From assembly GCA_052140165.1 (NCBI GenBank), contig JBKQUM010000113.1, positions 1-64,000 of the forward strand: a DNA stretch of 64,000 nucleotides. Direction: 5' to 3'. Below are positions 23,930 to 32,094 of this stretch, piece by piece. The notes below the pieces were generated by a model. It did not search any database and was not told the DNA's origin. It was given only the letters and a program-made list of their open reading frames with translations. Numbering within the stretch: position 1 is the stretch's first letter; each line of letters begins with the position of its first letter. The translations under genes were made by a program, and so were the position numbers. Source of the DNA: Bog-473 sp052140165 (lineage in GTDB: Bacteria > Actinomycetota > Acidimicrobiia > Acidimicrobiales > RAAP-2).

Positions 23930-24613
23930 ATGACCGAGCACAACGACTACTCGGGCCCCTTCGACCCCGGCTTCGACTACGAGGACCTCTCCAAGGAGGC
24001 CCTGGTCAGGCTGGTGCGGGAGTACGGGCTCATCGTCCACCTCCTCGACCGGTCCATGTGCGCCGCCATAGGCATCAAGTACGGCGCCGAGGCGGTCAAG
24101 GAGCTGGCCATCGAGGAGTGGGCCGGGGCCAGCCCGGTCTACGGCGACCGGCTGCGCCGGATCATGAACGTCGAGGGCGACGGGGTCTCGGCCATCTTCA
24201 AGGTGCTCCAGCTCGACCCCGGCTTCCCGCACCACTACATGGACGTGCACTACGAGCTGGTCGACGAGCAGCACGGCTACTTCGAGCTGGCCTACTGCGG
24301 CGCGCTCATGGACGCCGAGCCCTTCGGTGACGCGATGGTCACCAACATGTGCCATCACATCGAGGACGGGACCTTCGACGTCACCGCCCAGGCGGTCAAT
24401 CCCAAGGCGCACATCCGCCATGTGCACCGGCCGCCGCGGGTGCCGACCGACCGCGTCCCGCACTGCCGCTGGGAGATCGTGATCGAGGACGACACCGAGA
24501 CGCTGCCCGAGAAGGACATCACCAAGATCACGCGGATGACGACGGCTGCCACCTTCGCCTTCCCCGACATGAAAGACGGCACGCCGCACGTGCCCGCGGC
24601 GCCGGGGGCGTGA
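23930..24613 (+). CDS. Conserved protein, DUF6125/ATC-hydrolase-like
   Basis: A 227-aa cytoplasmic protein without signal or membrane segments. The N-terminal helical region LSKEALVRLVREYG, then GIKYGAEAVKELAIEEWAG, resembles DUF6125 / L-2-amino-thiazoline-4-carboxylic acid hydrolase-like proteins. The C-terminal half has several Cys/His residues (ELAYCGALMDAEPFGD, NMCHHIEDG, HCRWEIVIE) that could bind metal. The function is unknown. It leads the operon with TetR, P450, SDR and SnoaL-like genes, and its stop overlaps the TetR start (GTGA). ATG 23930 is chosen because the -10 element lies 8 nt upstream. Confidence 0.65.
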   Translation: MTEHNDYSGPFDPGFDYEDLSKEALVRLVREYGLIVHLLDRSMCAAIGIKYGAEAVKELAIEEWAGASPVYGDRLRRIMNVEGDGVSAIFKVLQLDPGFPHHYMDVHYELVDEQHGYFELAYCGALMDAEPFGDAMVTNMCHHIEDGTFDVTAQAVNPKAHIRHVHRPPRVPTDRVPHCRWEIVIEDDTETLPEKDITKITRMTTAATFAFPDMKDGTPHVPAAPGA

Positions 24614-25215
24614 GCGTGTTCGACCCCCTGGAGCCGGCCGCGCCCGAGCTCGCGGAGCAGCCGGAACGCCGCCACCTCTCCGAGCGCCAGGCCGAGGTGA
24701 TGGAGCGCCTGGTGGCCGCGGCGGCCGAGGAGGCGGAGGCGCGGCCGTACGCGGACATCTCGGTGCGCACGATCGCCAAGCGGGCGGGTGTGGCGCCCGC
24801 GACCGCCTACACCTACTTCTCGGGCAAGGACCACCTGCTGGCAGAGGTGCTGTGGCGGCGCACCCAGTCCTCGCCCCACCTCGTCGACCTCAGTCTGTCG
24901 CTTCCCGAGCGCGTGGCCGACACCGCCCGCGCCATGGGGTTCGGCTCCATGGGGTTGCCGGCGGTCGCCGCCTGCACGACCGCGCTCCTCGGTGACGGTC
25001 CCGACGTTACGCGCGTGCGGACGCGTCTCGGCGCAGAGATCGGGCGCCGCTTGGCGGCCGCGTTGGGCAGCGGCGCCGACCCGGCCGTCCTCGGAGTGCT
25101 CCAGGTCACCTACACCGGCGCCCTCCTGAGCGCGGGCATGGGCCATCTGTCGTTCGACGCGGTGCCCGTTCTCATGGGCAGGGCGACCGCGCTCATGACG
25201 ATGCGCACACCGTGA
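24610..25215 (+). CDS. TetR-family transcriptional regulator
   Basis: 201 aa. The N-terminal helix-turn-helix (about 25-75) has DISVRTIAKRAGVAPATAYTYFSGKDHLLAEV, a textbook TetR recognition region. The C-terminal ligand domain is all-helical and unassigned. It is encoded between a DUF6125-like protein and a P450 with GTGA overlaps on both sides, so it probably regulates this operon and perhaps the divergent CoA-transferase operon. GTG 24610 was chosen for the overlap; GTG 24616 is also possible. Confidence 0.85.
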   Translation: MSVFDPLEPAAPELAEQPERRHLSERQAEVMERLVAAAAEEAEARPYADISVRTIAKRAGVAPATAYTYFSGKDHLLAEVLWRRTQSSPHLVDLSLSLPERVADTARAMGFGSMGLPAVAACTTALLGDGPDVTRVRTRLGAEIGRRLAAALGSGADPAVLGVLQVTYTGALLSAGMGHLSFDAVPVLMGRATALMTMRTP

Positions 25216-26408
25216 CGACCGTCGCGCCGTTGGCCTACAGCCCCTACGACTACGCCATCCACGAGGACCCGTACCCGACTTACGCCCGCCTGCGCGCGGA
25301 GGCGCCGGTGTTCTACAACGAGGAGCTCGACTTCTTCGCGTACGCGCGCCACGCCGACGTCCTGGCCGCCTTCCGCGACGTCGACCACTACTCGAACGCC
25401 TACGGCGTCAGCCTCGACCCGGCCGCCTTCGGCCCCGACGCCCACCGCGCCGCGTCGTTCCTCGCCATGGACCCGCCGCGCCACACCCGCATGCGCTCCA
25501 TCGTGGGCAAGAGCTTCACGCCGCGCCGGGTGGCGGCCATGGAGGAAGGCATCCGGAAGCTGGCCGTCGCGCACCTCGGGCAGGTGCTCCAGGCGGGCTC
25601 GTTCGACTTCATCGCGGACTTCGCCGGCCGCCTCCCGATGGACGTGATCTCCGAGCTGGTCGGCGTCCCTCCGTCGGACCGGGCGGAGGTGCGGCGCCTG
25701 GCGGACCTCCTCGTGCACCGCGAGGAGGGGATGAACGACATCCCCCCGGAGGGCCTTGAGGCTGCGCTCACCCTGGCCGGTTATTACGCCGACATGGTGG
25801 CCGACCGCCGCCGCCACGAGCGTGACGACCTGACCTGGTCGCTGCTGCAGGTCGAGATCGACGGTGACCGTCTCAGCGACGACGAGGTGATCGGGTTCCT
25901 GTTCCTGCTGGTGGTGGCCGGGAACGAGACGACGACCAAGCTGCTGGGGAACGCCTGGTACTGGGGGTGGCTCAATCCGGACCAGCTGGCCAAGCCGATG
26001 GCCGACCCGGCCCGGGTGCCCGACTGGGTGGAGGAGACGCTGCGCTACGACACCTCGACGCAGATGCTGGTCCGGGTGACGAGCCAACCGGTGCGTGTCC
26101 GGGGTGTCGACATCGGGGCGGGGCGGCGGATCCTGCTCCTCCTCGGGTCTGCCAACCGCGACGAGGAGGTGTTTCCCGACCCCGAGACCTACGACCTCGA
26201 CCGGCGCACGCAGGACCTGGTCAGCTTCGGCAGCGGCCGCCACTTCTGCATGGGTGCAGCGCTGGCCCGCATGGAGGCGCGCGTCGCGCTGACCGAGGTG
26301 CTGGCGCGGGTGAAGTCCTACGACGTGGACCCGGCGGAGCTACGCCGTGTCCACTCCATCAACGTGCGTGGGTTCGCGGCGCTCCCGACGACTGTCGTGC
26401 CTCGCTGA
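25212..26408 (+). CDS. Cytochrome P450
   Basis: A 398-aa soluble bacterial P450. The I-helix oxygen motif is GNETTT, the ExxR motif is in EETLRYD, and the haem loop is FGSGRHFCMGAALAR with the thiolate Cys at about residue 346. An early MDPPRHTRMR matches the C-helix region. It would hydroxylate a hydrophobic substrate using electrons from a ferredoxin, but no ferredoxin gene is seen in this window. GTG 25212 overlaps the TetR stop, and its stop overlaps the SDR start (TGATG). A catabolic role is inferred from context. Confidence 0.93.
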   Translation: MTTVAPLAYSPYDYAIHEDPYPTYARLRAEAPVFYNEELDFFAYARHADVLAAFRDVDHYSNAYGVSLDPAAFGPDAHRAASFLAMDPPRHTRMRSIVGKSFTPRRVAAMEEGIRKLAVAHLGQVLQAGSFDFIADFAGRLPMDVISELVGVPPSDRAEVRRLADLLVHREEGMNDIPPEGLEAALTLAGYYADMVADRRRHERDDLTWSLLQVEIDGDRLSDDEVIGFLFLLVVAGNETTTKLLGNAWYWGWLNPDQLAKPMADPARVPDWVEETLRYDTSTQMLVRVTSQPVRVRGVDIGAGRRILLLLGSANRDEEVFPDPETYDLDRRTQDLVSFGSGRHFCMGAALARMEARVALTEVLARVKSYDVDPAELRRVHSINVRGFAALPTTVVPR

Positions 26409-27196
26409 TGCCGCCCTTCGAGCCCCAGCCCGATCGCCGACCCACGGTGGTCACGGGCGCCTCGTCGGGCATCGGCGCCGCGACGGCGCGGGTCCTCGCC
26501 CGCGCCGGCCACCCGGTGGTGCTGGGCGCCCGCCGCGTGGAGGCCTGCGCGGCCGTGGCCGACGAGATCAACGCCGCGGGCGGCCAGGCGACCGCGCTGC
26601 TGCTGGACCTGGCCGACCCGGACTGCGTGGAGCGCTTCGCCCGCGAGGCACAGGACGCGTTCGGCCCCGTGGAGATCCTCGTCTCCAACGCGGCGAGGAA
26701 CCAGCCGGGCGCAGCGCTGGAGACCACGCCTGAGGACTTCGAAGAGGTGTACCGCGTCAACGTCGGCGGCGCGCACCGCCTCGTGCGGGCGCTGGGCACC
26801 GGCATGGTGGCACGACGGCGCGGTGACCTGATCTTCGTCACCTCCGACGTGGTGGCGCACCCGAGGCCCCGTATGTCCGCCTACGTCGCCTCGAAGTGGG
26901 GCCTCGAGGGTTTCGTCACCGCGTTGCAGATGGAGCTGGAAGGGACGGGTGTGCGCGCCGTCGTCGTGCGGCCCGGCCCTACCCAGACCGGCATGGGGAT
27001 GGACTGGGACCCGGAGATCACCGGGCAGATGATCTCCGAGTGGGAGCGCTGGGGTCTGGCCCGGCACTCGGCCCTGCTGCGTCCCGAAGGCGTGGCTCTG
27101 GCCATCGCGCATGCCGTCGCCGCGCCGCGCGGCACGCACTTCAGCGTCGTCGAGGTCCAGCCCGAGGCGCCGTTGAGCACGGAAGGCGCACCGTGA
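26408..27196 (+). CDS. Short-chain dehydrogenase/reductase (SDR)
   Basis: A 262-aa classical SDR. The cofactor motif TGASSGIG is near residue 18, SNAARN replaces the usual NNAG, SDVV provides the catalytic Ser region, and YVASK holds the catalytic Tyr/Lys. An Arg after the second strand (GARRVEAC) suggests NADP(H). It probably oxidises an alcohol generated by the upstream P450. The start overlaps the P450 stop (TGATG). The C-terminus ends in a GTGA overlap with a 21-codon ORF. Confidence 0.88.
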   Translation: MPPFEPQPDRRPTVVTGASSGIGAATARVLARAGHPVVLGARRVEACAAVADEINAAGGQATALLLDLADPDCVERFAREAQDAFGPVEILVSNAARNQPGAALETTPEDFEEVYRVNVGGAHRLVRALGTGMVARRRGDLIFVTSDVVAHPRPRMSAYVASKWGLEGFVTALQMELEGTGVRAVVVRPGPTQTGMGMDWDPEITGQMISEWERWGLARHSALLRPEGVALAIAHAVAAPRGTHFSVVEVQPEAPLSTEGAP

Positions 27197-27258
27197 CCAC
27201 CACGACCGAGCTCCGCGAGTCGCCACAGACCGATGCATGTTCGACAGAGGAGGATTGA
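27193..27258 (+). CDS. Candidate 21-aa peptide ORF between SDR and SnoaL-like genes
   Basis: A GTG overlapping the SDR stop (GTGA) opens 21 codons (VTTTTELRESPQTDACSTEED) ending 5 nt before the SnoaL-like ATG. The 3' end of the ORF contains the AGAGGAGG ribosome-binding site for that next gene, so ribosomes finishing it would reinitiate there. The peptide is acidic and Thr-rich with one Cys and matches no family I know, including mycofactocin precursors. It could simply be a coupling ORF. Confidence 0.35.
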   Translation: MTTTTELRESPQTDACSTEED

Positions 27259-27263
27259 CGACG

Positions 27264-27833
27264 ATGCCGGCATACCCACGCGACGAGCTGGAGGAGATGG
27301 TGGAGCGCTGGCTCCAGGCCAACCGGGACGGCGAGGCCAAGAAGGATTGGCACCACATGGCCGACCTCTACACGGAGGACGCCACCTACGGCTGGAACGT
27401 GGGCCCGAACGACGAATTCATGGCGGTCGGCCGGGAGGAGATCCGGGAGATCGCCCTCGGCCTCGAGATGGCCGGGCTGGAGGGTTGGACCTACCCCTAT
27501 CAGAAGGTGCTCATCGACGAGCACCAGGGCGAGATCCTCGGCCTGTGGAAGCAGGTGGCGGACGCCAAGAAAGCGGACGGCACCAATTACGAGATCGCCG
27601 GGCTGGGCGGCAGCTGGTTCCGCTACGGGGGGAACTTCCAGTGGTCCTGGCACCGCGACTTCTTCGACGTCGGCAACGCCGGCGCCGTCTTCATGGCGAT
27701 GATCGCCGACGGCACCCTCCTCCCGGGCATGCAGCGGCGCATGGAGAGCGCCATGTCGGGCGAGCGTCTGCCGGGCCACTACCGGCTGGGGGAGGCTCCT
27801 GTCGGCCTGTGGGAGGTGCCCGAGGGGGCGTAG
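27264..27833 (+). CDS. SnoaL/NTF2-like protein
   Basis: A 189-aa protein of the NTF2-like cone fold. It has an N-terminal helix (ELEEMVERWLQANRDG), DWHHMADLYTEDATYGWNVGP, a conserved FMAVGREEIREIA, and strands containing WKQVADAKKADGTNYEIAG. Such proteins act as small hydrolases, isomerases or binding proteins. ATG 27264 has AGAGGAGG (27246-27253) 10 nt upstream. It closes the P450 operon and is 7 bp from the convergent VKOR gene. The substrate is unknown. Confidence 0.75.
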   Translation: MPAYPRDELEEMVERWLQANRDGEAKKDWHHMADLYTEDATYGWNVGPNDEFMAVGREEIREIALGLEMAGLEGWTYPYQKVLIDEHQGEILGLWKQVADAKKADGTNYEIAGLGGSWFRYGGNFQWSWHRDFFDVGNAGAVFMAMIADGTLLPGMQRRMESAMSGERLPGHYRLGEAPVGLWEVPEGA

Positions 27834-27840
27834 CGACGCC

Positions 27841-28317
27841 TCACTCGTCCCCTTCTCCTGGCACCGGGTCTCCGTGCACCGGGTAGGCGGACGTGGCGTA
27901 GACGGTGGTGCCGAAGAGCAGCAAGGTGAGCACGTGTACGGCGGTGCACCACAGGCAGATCGCGTCGATGGAGAACAGCTCCGCGTACAGCAGGTAGAGC
28001 ACGGTGCCCAGCCCCACCACCGCCCAGGCCAGCCGCCCGATCCGGATGGCCGGCTCGGGGCGCCGCCACACGGGCGGGAGCTGCAGCACCAACATGACGG
28101 CGAAGAACACGAGCCCGAGGACGGCCACCGGCACGCCGGCGACGGCCGAGTACGAGCTGGTCGTGACCTTCAGGCAGTTGACGACACCGTTGTCCGAGCA
28201 GGCCAGCGTCGTCGACGACGTGAAGTGCTCGTACGTGAGGTACCCCGCCACGCCGAGCCCGGCCACGCATGCAACCGTCCCGACGACGCCGGGCCACCGT
28301 GGCATGCCCTCATCCAC
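27841..28317 (-). CDS. Vitamin K epoxide reductase family (VKOR) membrane protein
   Basis: A 158-aa four-to-five-helix membrane protein. Loop cysteines lie in TLACSDNGVVNCLKV, and the redox centre CLWC is near residue 122 beside the quinone site. Bacterial VKORs use quinone to reoxidise a DsbA-like partner for disulfide formation outside the membrane. The start overlaps by 8 bp the end of a gene for a membrane-anchored thioredoxin-like protein with CPHC, the obvious partner. ATG 28317 was taken; ATG 28305 (MPRWPG) is possible. Confidence 0.9.
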   Translation of the reverse strand: MDEGMPRWPGVVGTVACVAGLGVAGYLTYEHFTSSTTLACSDNGVVNCLKVTTSSYSAVAGVPVAVLGLVFFAVMLVLQLPPVWRRPEPAIRIGRLAWAVVGLGTVLYLLYAELFSIDAICLWCTAVHVLTLLLFGTTVYATSAYPVHGDPVPGEGDE

Positions 28318-29242
28318 TGTGTGCCGCCGAGCAGACGGCAGCAGGCTGGTCGTGCGACATCGATCCGCAGATCGTCGAGATCAGCTGGGCCGCGCTGGCG
28401 TCGATGACCGCCCCGATGGCGGTCGAGTTGTTGCCCACCTGGGCTGCCACGGCGGAGAAGGGCAGGTTCTGCAGCGGGGTGAACAAGTACTGGGCCGAGG
28501 GGAGCACCGTCTTCCCACCGAAGTCGACGAAGGGGAACGAGCCCCCGTTCGTGTCCTGCCACAGCGTGAGCTGCGCCTGCGTCGGCGTCTGCAGGGGCGC
28601 GTAGCCATTGCCCTGCGGCTTGTTCGTGTAGACCTCCACCGGTGTGAACGTGAGATACGGGCTCGAGTACTTCGTGCCGTAGAAGGTGAACGTCGGCACG
28701 TCGCCGTCAAGGTTGGCTGAATGGATCCTGCCCGGTTCGGGGCTGAACGTGCCGAACTTGGACAGGGCGATGTACAACGGCCACCGCTGAGCGGCGCAGT
28801 GCGGGCAAAACTCGGCACCGATGTAGAGCAGCTCGGGCTTGCCATCGGCCGTGAGCGCTTGACCGTTGACTGATTGCGGCGTCGAGACGATGCCGTCGGT
28901 CGGCGCGGCGGCGAGCGTGGACACCGGGACCGACTGGAGCTTGGCCAGCGTGGCCGCTGGGATCGGCGTGCCGGCGGGGGGCGACGCCTGGTCGACGGTG
29001 CCTGAGCCCGACCCACCACCGGCGACCTTGACGATCACCAGGACGGCGACGACGAGCACCACCAGCGCGATGGCGACGATCCCGTACGTGCGGGTACGGG
29101 CCCGGCGGGCCTCCTGGGCCGCGCGCTGCTTGGCCTCCTGACGCTCGGTGAAGCGCTGGCTCGAGGACTTCTTCTTCGCCGTCGCGGCGGACGGCTTCTT
29201 CTTCGGAGTCTCCCCGGAGGACCCGGGGCGGTTGCTGGGCAT
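28310..29242 (-). CDS. DUF929-like membrane-anchored thioredoxin-fold protein
   Basis: 310 aa. The N-terminal 50 residues are Lys/Arg/Gln-rich and cytoplasmic, one membrane helix follows (about 52-75), then an extracytoplasmic DUF929-type domain. Its active-site-like FCPHC (about residues 145-149) follows LLYIGAE, as in thioredoxin folds. Two later cysteines (TICGSM, AVCSAA) may form a structural disulfide. It is probably a disulfide oxidase/isomerase recycled by the VKOR encoded downstream with an 8-bp overlap. ATG 29242 fits the positive-inside rule. Confidence 0.8.
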   Translation of the reverse strand: MPSNRPGSSGETPKKKPSAATAKKKSSSQRFTERQEAKQRAAQEARRARTRTYGIVAIALVVLVVAVLVIVKVAGGGSGSGTVDQASPPAGTPIPAATLAKLQSVPVSTLAAAPTDGIVSTPQSVNGQALTADGKPELLYIGAEFCPHCAAQRWPLYIALSKFGTFSPEPGRIHSANLDGDVPTFTFYGTKYSSPYLTFTPVEVYTNKPQGNGYAPLQTPTQAQLTLWQDTNGGSFPFVDFGGKTVLPSAQYLFTPLQNLPFSAVAAQVGNNSTAIGAVIDASAAQLISTICGSMSHDQPAAVCSAAHSG

Positions 29243-29367
29243 GACGGCTCTCTTCTCTCTGGGTGCGGGGGCCGGGGGACCGGGTGCATGTGGTCACGCC
29301 CGGCCGGCGGGTGGACGTGCGCCGGGGCGCACCCCCTGGAACGATGTCGGCGCGCCGGTGCTGGCGG

Positions 29368-29721
29368 TTAAGCAGGGAGAACGTGCTGTGGCGGTCTGAG
29401 CAGCCGCGTCGGTGAGCCCGCAGGCAACACGGCCGCGCCTCGCCGCGCCCGTCGGGCGGCGTACAGGGCGAGGACGACCAGCAGCCCGGCGGCCATGGTG
29501 CCGGCCAGCGTGATGCTCGGGAGCGAGGCCGTGGACGACGGTGATCCCCGGTTACACGACACCGCCGCGCACTCGCTTCCCGACGGAGCGGGCGCCGCGG
29601 CCGTGATGATGGCGCCCCCGCCGGTTTGCACCGGCGCCTGCGACAGCATGGACCCCGGCACGAGGCAGCTCACGGCCACGGCCGCAAGGGTCACCAGCAG
29701 CCACTGCCACCTCGGTGCCAC
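29368..29721 (-). CDS. Small membrane protein of unknown function
   Basis: 117 aa from GTG 29721. There is an N-terminal hydrophobic segment (WQWLLVTLAAVAVSCLV), an extracytoplasmic stretch with two cysteines (SECAAVSCNRG), a second helix (LAGTMAAGLLVVLALYAARRA) and a basic cytoplasmic tail. No family is recognised. It lies 10 nt after the NERD gene stop, suggesting co-transcription. A longer frame to 29838 would overlap the NERD gene and is not favoured. Confidence 0.5.
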   Translation of the reverse strand: MAPRWQWLLVTLAAVAVSCLVPGSMLSQAPVQTGGGAIITAAAPAPSGSECAAVSCNRGSPSSTASLPSITLAGTMAAGLLVVLALYAARRARRGAAVLPAGSPTRLLRPPQHVLPA

Positions 29722-29731
29722 GACGCCCAGG

Positions 29732-30469
29732 CTACGCCCGCCGGTGTGCCCCCCGGACGTCGGCGCGACTGCGGGGTTCGCCGCCCGGGCGAGCGGTTCG
29801 GGGAGGGAACGCCCGTGCGATCGACGTGGCCAGAGCATGCCGCCGGTCCGGCCCGACCGGTCCCGGACCGGCGAGCCTTCTCACCAGCGCCTTCGGCCAG
29901 GTGACGGCCACGCCGCGGACGCTGAAGGGCCGGGGGGCCAGACCCCACTCGGCGTCGGCGAAGCAGAGGACGGCCCGGACCTCCACGCCGGGGCCGGTGG
30001 CCGACTCCACGAGGACCCGCTGGCGCCGGGCGGCGGTCACGAGCTCGCCGCGGTCGCGTCCGTTGACGACGAGGGTGCGACGCCCGACGAGGCGGCCCGC
30101 GGGAAGCCCCCGGCGCACCCGCCCCCGATAGCGCTTCGTGTCGACCACCCAGACACCGGAGGGGACGATGGCGATGTGATCGAGGTTCGCCCGGCTCCGG
30201 GGAACCGCACGGTCGTGGAGGACGAAGCCTCGGTCCCCGACCGCCTCGCTCAGGAGGCGGCCCACGCGCTCTTCGGCCAGGCCGCCGGTGCGCCAGCGCG
30301 CGGTGGACGGCCTGATCCCGGCGAGCGCCGACACCACGGGGGCGAAGAGGTGCCCGAACCTGCGGCGCCGGTGCTCCGCGTCGCTCCGGAGCCTGCGTTC
30401 GTATTCGGCCCGGGCCGAGGATCCGGGCTCCCCGAGGTCGATGTCCGCGGGGTCGGCGTCGTGCACCAT
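29732..30469 (-). CDS. NERD (nuclease-related) domain protein
   Basis: 245 aa. The central NERD domain (about 65-165) shows AEERVGRLLSEA, LHDRAVPRSRANLDHIAIVPSG and VWVVDTKRYRGRV, matching the D...D-K restriction-nuclease-like pattern. Such domains are predicted DNases but few are tested. The N-terminus is helical and charged. Start ATG 30469 has GAGGAGAG closely upstream. It is divergent from the lipoprotein hydrolase gene; the function is unknown. Confidence 0.78.
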   Translation of the reverse strand: MVHDADPADIDLGEPGSSARAEYERRLRSDAEHRRRRFGHLFAPVVSALAGIRPSTARWRTGGLAEERVGRLLSEAVGDRGFVLHDRAVPRSRANLDHIAIVPSGVWVVDTKRYRGRVRRGLPAGRLVGRRTLVVNGRDRGELVTAARRQRVLVESATGPGVEVRAVLCFADAEWGLAPRPFSVRGVAVTWPKALVRRLAGPGPVGPDRRHALATSIARAFPPRTARPGGEPRSRADVRGAHRRA

Positions 30470-30547
30470 GGGCTCTCCTCGGGGGTGAAAGGTCGCGGCC
30501 TCGCTCTTCGTGTCACTGTGGTGACGGTGATCGGGAGGCTCACGGCG

Positions 30548-32080
30548 GTGCTGCGCCTGGTGCTCGCCGCGTCGGCAGGCTCGCTCCTGCTCGCGGCGTG
30601 CGCGTCACTGAGCGGTCCGGAGGAGACCCGGACCGCGGCGGCCGGGCCCGGCACCACGTCAGCCGCATCGACCTCGACGACGTCGACCTCGACGTCGACC
30701 ACGACGACGACGACCCAACCGCCGGTCACACCGATCTCGTGGTCGCCGTGCAACGGAGACCTTCAGTGCGGCACCCTGGTGGTGCCACTGAACTACGCGG
30801 ACCCGAGTGGGCCGACGATCCCCATCGCGGTGGCCCGGCACCCGGCGGAGTTCCCCGCCCAGCGCATCGGCTCCCTCGTCATCGACCCCGGCGGCCCGGG
30901 GGTGTCGGGCATCGACGACATGGACAACGAGCTCAGCGCACTCACGCCGCAGCTCCTCGACGACTTCGACATCGTGATGTTCGACCCCCGTGGGGTCGAG
31001 CGGAGCGACCCGGTGACGTGTGGGCAGACGTCGAGTGGGCCGACAGGCGCCACGCCCGACCCCGTGCCCACGACGCCGAGCCAGCAGGCAGCCTTCATCG
31101 CCGGGTTGAAGCAATTCGCGGACGCCTGCGAGAAGGCGAGCGGGAACGTGCTCCCCTACGTGGGCTCGGTCGACACGGCGCGCGACATGGACCGGCTCCG
31201 CGCAGCGTTGGGGGACAGCGGTCTCACCTACATGGGCCAGTCCTACGGCACGCTCCTCGGGCTCACGTACGCGGCCCTGTTCCCGACCCACGTGCGCGCG
31301 ATGGTGCTCGACAGCGTCATCGACCCGGCGCTGAGCTTCAACCAGATGACCGAGGGGCAGGCCGTGGGCTTCGAGTCGGTCCTCGACGACTTCTTCTCAT
31401 GGTGCGCGGCCACGCCCACCTGCGCGTGGCGGCCGGCCGGCGATCCGACGACCGCCGTGCTCGCACTGCTGGCGTCGGCCGCGGCCGGCCCGGCGGCGGG
31501 CGGCGGCCAGGCGGCCGGTGCGGGCGAGCTGTACGACGCGCTGCTCGACGGGCTGTACGCGCGATCTGACTGGCCGCAGTTGGGTTCGGCGCTGGCGGCC
31601 GACGCCGCGGGCAACGGCGCGCAGGTCGTCGCGATGTCCGACCACTACAACCAGGGTGGGTCGACCAACGGGGACGACGCAGCCATCGCCGTCGACTGCC
31701 TCGACCACCCCGTCTCGCGCGACCCGGCCGCCTACGGCGACCTGGCCGCCCAGCTCACGTCGTCGGCCCCGGTCTTCGGACCGCTGCTCGCGTGGGGCGA
31801 AGCCGGCTGCGCCGTGTGGCCCGCACCGCCCACGCGGACCGTGGGACCCGTGGCCGCGCCGGGGTCGCCCCCCATCCTCGTCGTCGGCACCACGAACGAC
31901 CCGGCGACGCCGTATGCGTGGGCCGTGAGCGTCGCCCACGAGCTGAGCCGGGGCGTGCTGCTGACGCGCGACGGCGACGACCACGTGGCGTACTTCTACA
32001 GCGCGTGCGTGCGTGACGACGTGCAGTCGTATCTCGTGAGCGGTGTGACACCGCCCAGCGGCACGACGTGCACGTCGTAG
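30548..32080 (+). CDS. Alpha/beta-hydrolase lipoprotein, TAP-like (tripeptidyl aminopeptidase family)
   Basis: 510 aa. The signal peptide has lipobox LAAC (C18), then a Thr/Ser-rich linker (about 25-60). The alpha/beta-hydrolase domain has nucleophile S232 in GQSYGT, acid D451 in TTNDPATPY within the TAP C-terminal domain, and H479 in DDHVAY. It is probably a cell-surface exopeptidase or esterase. GTG 30548 is chosen because GGGAGG (30533-30538) lies 9 nt upstream and the signal peptide then starts correctly. A much longer in-frame reading upstream is only open frame opposite the NERD gene. Confidence 0.87.
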   Translation: MLRLVLAASAGSLLLAACASLSGPEETRTAAAGPGTTSAASTSTTSTSTSTTTTTTQPPVTPISWSPCNGDLQCGTLVVPLNYADPSGPTIPIAVARHPAEFPAQRIGSLVIDPGGPGVSGIDDMDNELSALTPQLLDDFDIVMFDPRGVERSDPVTCGQTSSGPTGATPDPVPTTPSQQAAFIAGLKQFADACEKASGNVLPYVGSVDTARDMDRLRAALGDSGLTYMGQSYGTLLGLTYAALFPTHVRAMVLDSVIDPALSFNQMTEGQAVGFESVLDDFFSWCAATPTCAWRPAGDPTTAVLALLASAAAGPAAGGGQAAGAGELYDALLDGLYARSDWPQLGSALAADAAGNGAQVVAMSDHYNQGGSTNGDDAAIAVDCLDHPVSRDPAAYGDLAAQLTSSAPVFGPLLAWGEAGCAVWPAPPTRTVGPVAAPGSPPILVVGTTNDPATPYAWAVSVAHELSRGVLLTRDGDDHVAYFYSACVRDDVQSYLVSGVTPPSGTTCTS

Positions 32081-32094
32081 AGCATCACGTGCTC
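32063..32094. terminator. Palindromes at a convergent gene junction
   Basis: ACGACGTGCACGTCGT (32063-32078) is a perfect 16-bp palindrome at the end of the hydrolase gene. GAGCA-N5-TGCTC (32080-32094) forms a second stem over the 3' end of the convergent NHL gene. Together they could act as a bidirectional terminator without T-runs. Confidence 0.4.

Noticed and set aside
27193..27258. Mycofactocin precursor (MftA) as identity of the 21-codon ORF
   Set aside because: It lacks the C-terminal Val-Tyr motif of MftA and no mft genes are adjacent.
29495..30547. N-terminal extension of the TAP-like hydrolase frame by 351 codons
   Set aside because: Runs opposite the NERD gene; the true start at GTG 30548 has a ribosome-binding site and begins a perfect lipoprotein signal.
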